Origin: Acanthosoma haemorrhoidale
Taxonomy: Eukaryota; Arthropoda; Insecta; Hemiptera; Acanthosomatidae
Reading direction: 5' to 3'
Assembly: GCA_930367205.1 (NCBI GenBank)
Contig: OV884011.1
Span: forward strand, 91,497,474-91,561,473
Length of the DNA stretch: 64,000 nucleotides
Shown here: piece after piece, positions 29,901 to 41,900 of the stretch
Numbering within the stretch: position 1 is the stretch's first letter
Layout of the letters: each line of letters starts with the position of its first letter
Notes under the pieces: generated by a model
Database searches by the model: none
Told to the model about the DNA's origin: nothing
What the model saw: the letters and a program-made list of their open reading frames with translations, nothing else
Program-made: the position numbers and the translations under genes

Positions 29901-32900
29901 ATGGGAGGTATTGCCTCAACCACCATACTCGCCTGATATTGGATTTCCATTTATTACGATCGCTTCATTTTCTAAGTGGCAAAATATTTCAAAAGTTGGA
30001 TGATGTCCAAAATTCCATCTCCAGATAGTTTGCTCAAAAACCAATTGATTTTGATCGATCAGGCATTAAAAATTTGCACATTAGATGGCAAAAGGTTGCT
30101 GATAATGAAGGTGATTACATCATTGATCAAAAACAAAAACTTGTTCAAAATTTATCTGTTTGAATTTAATGTAAAAAAAAAGACATTACTTTCCGGTCCT
30201 CCTAATACAATACTCAATTTAGGCCAAGTTACTTAGAAAGAATGATTGAAAAACAATCAATATGATTTTGCATTATTTTAACAGGGTAAATTATTACCAG
30301 AGCTTTCAAGTGGAAATCTGATTTTGCTGGAGAGATTTAATGCTCACAATGAAAGTTTAACCTATTGTACTGTAAATAAAAATTATTAGAATAATATATA
30401 TATTATTAACCATTATAACAACTTTCTGTAATTAAGTGAATTAAAAAATGAAGTATATGATACAGTGAAACCATGATAGAATAATCGAACATTTATCAAA
30501 AAGTAATTACATCCTATTATCAATTCCCAACGAATGAAATCAGAATCAAGTAATCTTTATGATAAACACTATCTTCGCTATGATTTATTATTAAAATTTA
30601 TTCAGTGCTGTTTAGAAATTCATGCTCTATATCTTTCCTTGATTTCATTGAGATTTCTTCTAACTACTAAACCATGTATATTTCAAATTAATTGATTTTC
30701 ATTGAGCTGTGGGTTTCTTTATTTAATACAAACAAGAAATAATATCAGATATAAAAACATAAGTGCTAATGGCACTGGTTAATATGAGGGACTATTCTAG
30801 TGCTCTGCCAGCTGCGGCAAGGGGACGAGGAGGAGGCAAGTAGACTGTAAATCATCCAAGGGAGAGAGAGTGCCCGAACACCACTGCACTATTGCAAGGA
30901 AAAAGCCTAACGACTTAAAAGCTTGTAAGAAAGCCCTGTGCCCTTTCGACTGGGAAGAAGGGGAATGGTCGCAGGTACCAAACGAAAAACTGACGTTTTC
31001 TTCGTATTGGATACTATTGTGTTGTTGGTGTTTTCCTTTATTTTTTGTTTCTGTTAATTTGTTTTTTTGTGTTGGCTGCATGATTAGAAATCCTATAAAT
31101 CTGGAGTGGTTAATTCACTAACTAATATTAGAGACTCATTTCTCATTTCCCCTGGTGTATGGTGTGTTCATGCTTTTTAATTGTTTCAGTTTAATTAAAT
31201 GTGAAATTAAATTATTTAATTACCAAATTTGGCTGATAATGCTTTGGTTTTGTTTATTAATAATAACAGTACTTTAAACTAAAAAAAATTGTATATAGTA
31301 TAAAAATTAAGTTATTACTTGACTTTCCAATAATATATAATTTTGGGAAATCAATAATTTTTTTTATTATAAATCAGGGTAGTTTTGATACTATTAAAAT
31401 ACAATTACTCAATCACACAATGATACAATTGCTCTGATCATGTGGACTCAGGTCACATCATTATTAATACATCAGACAAAAGTCTGTTTATATGCTCAGC
31501 AGCTTAGTATACATAATGCATTAAAATAAATACAAAATAAGGCTGATTTTTATTTTTTATTTATTTAATTTGAGAAGCATAAATTTTCGTTTTTAGATGG
31601 TTATGAATGATGACACTTATCTCAATTACTCATTGCCTAATAACAGGCAGATTGTAATTTTATCTTAATAAAAAAAAAAAAAAAAGTATTTAGGCTTCCA
31701 TCTTGACAAAAGACTGACATGGAACCCACACACGAGACTAAAAAGACAAGAACTAAACTGATGCTTTGGAAAACTGTACAGGATGGTTTGAAATTGTTAG
31801 CTGAAAATGTTTACCTATATCTATTATTAGATTTTTCTTGCAGGTTGAGAGGAGGTAGGGATTGAATTTATCTGATGTTTTTTCTAGCGGATACAATTCC
31901 TTTTATTAGTTCTTTAACAATAGTTCATTTAGGGAAGCTGTTATATTATTTTTAAATAGATAAAATATGTTTTTTCATGATGAAATGAATTGTCATGTCT
32001 CGCAATTACTCTGATTATATCAAGACTGAAAATTACATAATTTGTTTCAGTAATATATCATTGAATGCCAAAACCCAACTTTCTCAGAAAACTGTTCCTG
32101 AATTGTAGAATTTTTAAATCCAGATTTAATCAGTATCTTATTTCTCTACAGTTTAATAATGCATAATATTATTTGTACACTATATTTTCCTATCCTTAAT
32201 ACTATTCTTCCCCCTAATTTAATCTATCTATGCAAACTTTCTTTTTCATTTTCCTTCAGTAATAAAGCCTACATTTTATCATTTTATCTAATGCTCTTTA
32301 GTTACAATTGCTGAAGATTTGTAATTCATTATTCATTTGTTATTATTATGCTGTTAATTAATTTTAATTCACCGTGTACATGTATAGCCCAATATTATTA
32401 TAGGCTAATTATGATAAATTACCTTATAATAGAATTTTGGTCAGCTAGACATTTTCCTTTTGTACCTTTTTGTTGCTCTTAGGGGAAATACACCTGAATA
32501 ACGTTTTTTTCATAAAAAAATATGTATGAATTTTTTTTTATTGATATGATTTATTAGTTTGCCCCAATGTTATTTTTTATTGTCCTGAGGGCTATCAACA
32601 ATAAATTTTCCTTCTTAGAGGGGGAGGAGTATGGACATCAAGAGGGAGCCTGGCGGTTGACTTATGGGTAGACAAAAATATCATATCCATAAAATTTATC
32701 ATCGTAAATTGTTGTTAATGCATATCTAATTGTTTTTATTTGATGCAATTTTTGTTTTTCTCTCCAAACCCACTCTTCACATTGTAATTGAAGAATAATG
32801 AGCTTCCTGCAACAATATCCTGTATGCTCAATGCCTGAGTACAAAGTTACAAGGATTTATTTTGATGTAATTAGTATGGAAATTAATTTAAAAAATTGTT

Positions 32901-35900
32901 GAGGAGTTTAAAGATATTTTATAGCTATCTATAGAGTACAAGGTATTGACTTTTAATTATTAAGTCTCTATTCTGAGATATACCATACTAAAATAGCATT
33001 GTCATAGTTATTGAATAAGAATTGAATATAACTGTACGTTTTTGCTAGTGTCTTTAATCAAATATAGCATGGTGATTACTTCTAATATACAATGCTGTTT
33101 GATACCAGTTGATTTGTCTTCTAATGCATGAGGATAATTTAATTTTTTTTAACTACAATAAGTATTAAAAATTCCATTAATAACTGGAATTCTAAGTAAT
33201 AATAATATAATGGCTTAGTGATTCCAAAGATTTATACAAAAACAAGTTTTCTGTTTGTCGGGTTTGTTCTTTCATATAATTGTTCAGACACTTGGACACT
33301 CAAAAGTGTGACAGGACTCTATACAGGTCACTGTCGGTTAAATAAACACCTCTTTGATTTGGGGATAGTGGGATCACCAATCTGCAGATTCTGCAAGAAA
33401 GAGGGAGAAACGGCACGTCATATAATATGTGATTGTGATAACTTAGCTAGAAGGCGATACCTTCACTTTGGTAGTGATCGCATTGTAGACCCCAAACTAT
33501 GTGAACTGATCGATCCATTCAGTATCCTCAGATTTGCAAAGGCCGTGGGCCTGTCACATATATAGGACAGGGACATGGACGGCGCACAATAGGCACTGAG
33601 GCCGCGGTGCACAAATGCCGGAACAAATAATAATAATAATAATTGTTCAGACATATAAAGCTGTATATCATTTTCTCTTTATATTACTTACTTTGTATTA
33701 AAAAGTAAATTTTTTTTCCCGCAGCATTTCCACATAATTTGCAAGCAACCCAATAAACAAAAGCACTATTAAATCAGTCATGTACTGTTGATACTTAATT
33801 TTACACCTTCATTAAGCCCACAATTATAGTCTCCTAATATATCTAATTTTGCCTCCACACTATATGTAAAGATGTATTTCACCATCGCAGGTGCTTCACA
33901 GATGTATCCATAACTTTTTTTTCAAGTCAAATATTTAATATGGTCACGATAAACGATTTCAAGTAATAGCAGTGACAAGTACAGCATAAAATATGTAGAT
34001 TAAGTAAAAATAACAAAGATAAAGTTGTAATTGAGTTAGGGAATTCATATAACATTTCCACTGTGAAAAAAGATGAAGAAATCTGAACAATGAATAGTTT
34101 CTGGCCTCCTCAGTACTTTTGTATCAACTAAGCCTTATTATTGTTACCTATTTACAATTAATCAACATAATTTAAATATACATTTATAAATTGTTTAATT
34201 TAAGGATGATATAGTAAAAAACTGACAAGAATTTAGTACATCAATATTTTTCATCAAGGCATTTTTGAATTACAATTCATTAGCTATATTTTTCTAGAAA
34301 ATTTAACTAAACGACGTCATGAATGAAAGATAGTTATGTCCTTTCAAATGTGGCCATCTCCAAAATTTACATTTAAAAATACTTTAAATTATTCTCCAAA
34401 CAATCCCACATTTATTTGTACAAAAATCTTTGGTTAGTGTTTTTTTCTTCATATTTTAACCATAGGCAAAAATTAAAATGGGTTAGTTTCGAAAATTATA
34501 TTCTTCTTAGACCCATATATTCCTTCTGAAATCATCATTGTTTCAGAATATCTTTAGATGTATATATATAATAATATATTACATATATATATAATATAAT
34601 ATATATATAATATATACATTATGGCTAGTGACACTTAAATAATATATATATTATTTAAGGATGATATAGTAAAAAACTGACAAGAATTTAGTTCTTTAAT
34701 ATTTTTCATCAAGGCATTTTTGAATCGCAGTTCATTAGCTATATTTTTCTAGAAATTACAATTAATCAGTATAATTGAGTAACAACAATATTTAATTTTA
34801 ATTAAAAACAATATTTTTAATCCAAGATTATGTTCATGGATTGATTAGCTACGCTGTGTACCTGGACTGTGTTATTTCTTTTAGTCTTTAATCTTAATGT
34901 TTTTTTATATTTGATTTTATCTTTTGGAATATATAGTTATTTAATTTATTTATATGTATAATACAACAAATATTAGTCTTATTCAAGTTAACATGTATTT
35001 TGCAGTGCACATCATCTTGTGGGCCTGGAAAACAGTTAAGAAAAGTTCGATGTGTCAAAAACTATTTCAATGGCAAAATACGTAAGGATCTTCACGAAGT
35101 AGATGAACGGTTTTGTAACCCAAGTACTAAACCAGATGGTTACAAAGCCTGTAGAGGCTATTGTAACAATGGATATAAGTGGGAAGTTGGAATATGGCAA
35201 CCTGTAAGTTTATTACTTATTTAGTAATAACCAATCTAATATACTTTTTTTGAGCCAATTTATTATTTGTTTTTAAGTGTTTGTCACTCGGTTGATTAGT
35301 TTCTTTTTACTGCATTTATGATATAGTATTTTAAAAGGAATGTTGCATCTTTTAGTCTTTAATCTTAATGTTTTTTTATATTTGAATTTATGTTTGGAAT
35401 GTTTGAATAGTAGTGTTTATTCATTTGTGTTGTATTTTTTCATTAAAAGTAGTAAATAGACTATTTCTGGAATTCAAATTTTAATATGTACCTACCTTTA
35501 TCAGGGTGCTCTGTACCCTTGTAACGTTCTTATATAAACTGTTATATTAAAGAGGTAATATACAAGTTGTTTAACAATAGGTTTTTCGGCTGACCCAGTG
35601 AAGTGTTAAATACCAGTTAGAGGTGAAGTGAGCCCCGGGAAGGACTCCCGTTTTTGAGCTGTCTAGCAATAAGTTAGACTGACAACAATCTGTGACAAAT
35701 ACGCCCTTTGCCATCATTCTGTAGCCTAGTGTTTATACTCTAGACTAGACCACCTTCCAGATTTGTTATTTTACAAATTGCAATAATGTTATTTTCTTCT
35801 TTTGCAGTGCTCAAAATCTTGTAGCCGAAGGGGGAAACAAAAACGTAACTTATACTGTTATTATGGGAAAAAAAAAGTTCCATTGAAATATTGTCCTAAG

Positions 35901-38900
35901 GAACTAAGGCCAGAAAGGAGAAGAAAATGTGGAACAGTCATGTGTAAGTTAAAAATTTAATTTCTCAAGATTCTAAGTTATCAGATAATTAACTTATTTA
36001 CCCATTTATAGCTAATGATTATTGATGCTGTCATGAAATTAGATGCTTGGGATGAAAGGGCTACTTGGTGTAGTGTTGCCACATATGGAGCAGGTGGGGA
36101 ACTAATCACTAATTTGCTTATTAATTAATGATTGACATTATCAAAGTAAACGGATCACGTGGATAGAAGAGAAGTAGTGCACAGAGTGGCAAAAAGGGTT
36201 ACTATGTATTGCGGGTTCTCATGCTTCTTATTTTGTGACAGAAACTATAGTGATTGGGTATACAATGCTTAGTTTTATTATCACACTTATAACTATTGTG
36301 AACCATATTATGACAATAAACTATGTACGAACAGTAGTTCACTCTGTTTTAAATGTTGCATAAGTATTGAACTCATTTTAATCTGAATGGAATTTAATTG
36401 TGGATATATCTTGTTTATATTTTATTCGAAATTAAACTTAATTTTGTTTTAATTTTCCTCTATTGTACATTCCTAAAATTAATGTTCTCTTAATCACTGA
36501 AACCTTCATTTAAATGAAATAGTTTTAAGTTACTTATATTAAATAATTTCATTGTAGTGCGCTAATTTTTTCCACAAATTCTTCAAGGGAAATTAGCTTA
36601 ATTCCATACAGTTGTCTCTTAACTTGGGTAAAACTTGTTTTTTGCAGAGTAATATACTATGGATTATTTTTCAGGTCCATCATGTCAAGCACTTCAAGAA
36701 GGATTCAATGAAAGAAAGGATGGAGAATATCAACTTTGGGTGAAAGGAAAGAATGTGACAATTTTCTGTTATAATATGCAAGAAAACAGACCTAGAGAAT
36801 ATATCACCCTTCCTCCTACCGATAATTTTGCTGAAATTTTTAGTAAAAGGTATTTGTGAACAATAAACGAAAAAAATGTGTTTGTTATTTAAGCTACAAA
36901 AATGTCCATCCCAAATAGATTACTTAGTAATATTTATGCATTTTTTATGTTCAGTCTTAGGCATCCTACAAAATGTATTAATATGGATAGACGATTAGAT
37001 GGCTGTGATAGTGAGTGGAGCCAAATTTCATATGGTTTCACTTATTTTAAGAAGATTCGTATTAATGTTACTTCTCTCATAGTGGACAGTAAGTTAAAAT
37101 ATATTTTTACTTGCATTTTATTAACCCCCTTGTCAAAAGTATTGCAGCCCCTAGATATTTTTGTAAATATTTACTTCTATTGTGAAGCCTTTCTTTCTAT
37201 GTTTATTTTATGTCATGGTATCTAGTTACAAAAGAGAGAGAAACCAAATTTTTATTATTATATAAGTATAATTAGTAATTTTAATTCAGAAATCTTGAGT
37301 TTGCTCTTGTAAATACCTCCAGTTGTTTTTTCTCTTATTAATTTTCTGACAGTTATATTGACTAGTGATGTACTGCTCATTGGGTTTGGTCTTAAGGAAG
37401 TTGTCTGGAGTTTAGTGTTGGAGGCAGCTTGGTGGGTGACTGGAGCAGGGTCTGTTTGTCCTGGGTTTGATGAGAAGGTTGCTAGTGGCTTTGAGATATT
37501 TGTGTGAAAGCCAAGTCTCCTGGTTAGCTAACAGCCTCTATAGTTGGCTGTGTGTTGGAGAGAACAGTGGAAGCACATTGTCAGGACTTCCATTTGGGAG
37601 AACATTCATAATTCATCATCAGCAGTTGAGAGCATTGAGACTTAACATCAAGAAGATTCTTAAGCAAGAAGATGAGACACTTCTCATCAGGGCCACATTT
37701 CATCACAACTTAGCCAGATTGAGGATTAAAAGAGAACATTGGACTCAATCCTCCACCAAAGGATTGTTCTCCCTCTGTCCCTCTCCTGACAGTTGTTCCC
37801 TAATTCAGTAACACTTAAGTCCTTAAGCTGATGTCTGGTTCATAGTGCTTAAAAACACAGAAATCTATCATCTCTTGTATCTTCCAGATTCTCAATACCT
37901 TTTCATTGCTCTAGATACAGTAACCATGTAATTCCCACTGTTAAATGATCTAATTAAGAGAATTACAACCTTCAGGCATTTTCTTCCTTAAAATGTAACC
38001 CTTTTTTATATTGTTTGGTTGTTGATTAGAATCTAGAAATCTATAAACTTCATCTTAATATATTTTTAGGGATTTCATAAAAAAAAAAGCTGTCATTGAT
38101 CATTTATATCAATTATGCATGATTCAATCTAGCTATCTAGAGAGAATAAAATTGAGGGAAATAAAAAAATATAAACAAATATCATACTATAATATAATCA
38201 TTATTTAATTTTCACCAACATAACCTGTTTTTACAGTTTGTCAAAAAGAAAAATATATTAATCAACATGTCCAAAGATTTGGTATTCTAGGGTTCATAAA
38301 ATGGTTGAACCTATTGACAAAATATCCCTATTGAAGCATTCTTTATTACAATGTATTTCTGTCTTTATAGAATTTAATAACTCAATTCCCTAAATAATGC
38401 TGAAATTTTAGCTAATGACTGGACTTTCGCAACAACTATGAAAGGAAGTCAGGTGAGTTTCGGAGAAGCTGGTGATTGTCAAACAAGAGGCCTCTGCCCA
38501 GAAGGGCAATTCTCCATAAACCTCTTGACAACTGGCTTTAAAGTTTCAAAGTCTACAGTTTGGGTTGGTATTGGAGCACATGCTCCTCCAAAAGTTGAAA
38601 AGCTCCCGGTAAGTGATATGTTGGTTTAAAACTATTACTAAAATTAGGTGACATAAGGATTATAAGAATACTTAAATAGAAGTTATACTTAAATTTATAA
38701 GAATCTGATAAAAAAAATTGAGTGATTACAGGCATGGCCATGTGTGAGTCAGTCATTTTTCTCTGCTATAATGTTATATATATGTTTAAAGCTTCAATTA
38801 TATGATTAGTAACCTTGATAGCTTTTATTCATCAGAAACCCAATAATACCTCAAAAGGTTAGGTTATGGGTGGCCCCAACCCATACTGTGTTGAATAGTG

Positions 38901-41900
38901 ATAAGGAGTGTTGTCATTCGGCAACGTTTTTTTTTTCTGAAGATATTCTGAATAAAAGGATTTAAAAGTGAATATTAGACTACATTAGACATTAGCAACT
39001 TAGAAGAAAAAACCAACTGGGCAACATGGAAATTCAGGATCTTTATCCTGTTACAGAGCTTTCCAGGAGGAAAGGAAATTGTGAACGGGAAATCACATGG
39101 CCTATGAGATCCGGTGAAGGAGCATGTTAACAGGAGGTTGGAGAATATAATAATAAGTGTGAGAAGTTTAAAACAGCTTATACAAAAGCCTTATTAATCT
39201 TTCTATCAACATGTCTGAAGAAACATTGACAAAAGTAATGAGATTTAATACTTCAAGGGTGCATGGTTAGAGCTCCATTGTTTCTCTGAAGGCGTCAGAG
39301 GGCAAAACGTTTGATCATTGCATGAAATTTTTCACTTATAAATTTGATCATTAAGATGACATGACAAATCACCTACCCAAACTGAAAAATACCTGGAACA
39401 ATTTAAATCTGATGCCTGAGGGAGATCAAGTTAAGCCCCTCTACCTCACATACTTTTAATATGTAAAACTATGGACACCTTCTGACTATTCCTCTTTTAA
39501 AGGTAGCTGGTGATTTATGGCTCAGAGAGAGCTGTTGAAAACTTAAATAGTCCATTGTGTTCTCATATAAACATTAAAAGGTATCAATAATTAATTACCT
39601 AGTGAGCAACAGGCATTGGCAGATTACTAAATTTAAAAAGGGATAGACCAAAATTCATTTGTCATTATTTTAGAAAGGAGGGCTATATCATCAAAAATTG
39701 CATAAAGCGGAAGACCTCCTAAACCAACAAAAGGTGAAAACGGTATTAACAATAGATTTTATCTTCTACTATAGTCGAATGTTACAAGGTTTACTGGTAA
39801 GTGGACTTTGGTGCAATGACCCATGTGTGCAACAATCATCATCTTCATTTAAAAATCTCAGTTATTTTCAAGAACCTCACCAAGTTGAAGGTGATTATTA
39901 TTATTAATTATTCAATAAACCTGGCTTTGCCTAATTGCTGTTTTGTCTGCTCAAGATAAAAATCTCTACAATAGAAAAATGTAAGTTAATAGTAGAAAAT
40001 AATGCCATTCTCACAGGACAAAGGCAACATCATGGAAGATTATTTAAATAAAATTTTTAAAGAAATGTCACGTTAATTCAGTTCCTACTAAGCATAACAT
40101 CGTACTGCTTTATCATGAATGTTTTGCTCATCAGAACAAAAAGCATGTTAAAACCATTATTGAAAGAGAGCTGATTATTAAAGTTCCTTTAGATTCAGAA
40201 TTATGGGGAGGTTGTATGTATGACAATGCACATAAACTGATATTTGGCAGGAGAAAAAGGGTATAGACCATTTGAAAAATCATTACTATGTATTATTTGT
40301 CATTATTGCTATTATGTAACTTAATGTCAGAAGTTACTCAAAAGTTTTGAAAGAGGTTTCTCGAGTTGGTCATCATATCCATAGTTTTATGATAGATAAT
40401 AGAGAAGAATTTGATAACAAGCAAATGAAGCATATTCTCAAAGAACATGGGATTCAACAATTATTAACTATGCTGTACTGTCCAGAAATGAATGGTTTCA
40501 CTGAAAGTGAAAACCAAACTGTTAAAGAGGCATTATGGGCTGAATTAATAAATAGTGCTGTATACATCTGTAATAGATCTGCAAGCACTGGTGTCGATAA
40601 TAAATTACCATTTGATAAGAATCCATCAAGAAGACATCTTAGAATAATACGATCTGATTGTTTTATATTCTAAAATAGACAGAAAATCTGTTAAAGAAAT
40701 TTTAGTTGGATATGATATTTGGAACTCTCAAAGAAAATTCATCATCAGATCAAGAGATTTTATTTTTAGTGAAGTCCCAACTACACCATCTGTAACAGTT
40801 TCTTTACCCTTAAGTGATAATTAAAAGGAAGATGAAGATATAAAGGAGCACTCCTCTGACATAGAAACTTCCCAAGAAAGTGATGAACAAGATTTGGAAC
40901 CAGAATTTTATGGATTCTCGAATAATGATGAAGAACAAGGGAAATTTTTTAATATGAATCTAAGGAATGGGGAGAGTATTTCTCCACCAGATAGACTCAA
41001 TAAATTCATTTCTTCAGTATGACAGAAAATTCATCAGTACCGTATAGCTATAAAATACAAAGCTGAGTGAGAAAGAACACATCTATATGAAACAACCAGA
41101 AGGTTTCAGTCAAAAAAAATAATGAAGTATGCAAACTTAACCGCAGCCTTTATGGATTAAATCAATCGGCTAGAATCGGGTATAAGAGATTCTTAATAGA
41201 TTGAACATTGTACAAAGTCACGCGGATCCATGCATATTTATTAAGGATGAGGGAAAAGGTCAAACTTTGGTAACTCTGTACATTAATGCTTTGGTTAAAT
41301 CTACTTGCAAATAAAATTTGAGAGACTTCTGAATTTTAAATGAACAATAAAAGCTTGGATATTTTCTAGAAGTAGAAATTCACCTAGAAGAAGATGGAAT
41401 AAGAATAGACAAAAGAGTGTATATACTAGAGAAATTTAATATGCAAGATGCAAAGCCTGTATAAACTTATATTTTGAGTAATCAAGAAAGTTCAGAAAAA
41501 TGAAGAGAAGCATCTTATTTTTCATAATGACAAGCAGTTGGAACTTAATGTATCTCGTATTATCCACTAGGCCTGACACTGTATATGCAGTTGGTGTTGA
41601 ATGGAACTCATTAGAGAACCCTTCAGCAGAAAATATTATAGAGGTGAGAAGGATACTTTGCTATTTGATGGACACTGAATATCTTTCAATTGTCTACAAG
41701 AAAGGTGAACATCTCAAAGGCTACAGTGATGCTGACTTAGACGGCAATGTTCAAACAGGATGGTCTACAAATGGAATTATCTGCAGATTTGCTGAAGGAC
41801 CTAAATGTTGGACCAGTCAACGACAAACCTGTGTGGCAATTTATTATACAGAAACAGAACTCATGGCTGCAAGAGAAATGGTTTGGTTGAAACATTTGTT

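Noticed and set aside
36902..37225. 107-codon ORF starting MSIPNRLL as a separate gene
   Set aside because: Only 36955-37088 is coding (GON exon 21); the rest is intron read-through on both sides.
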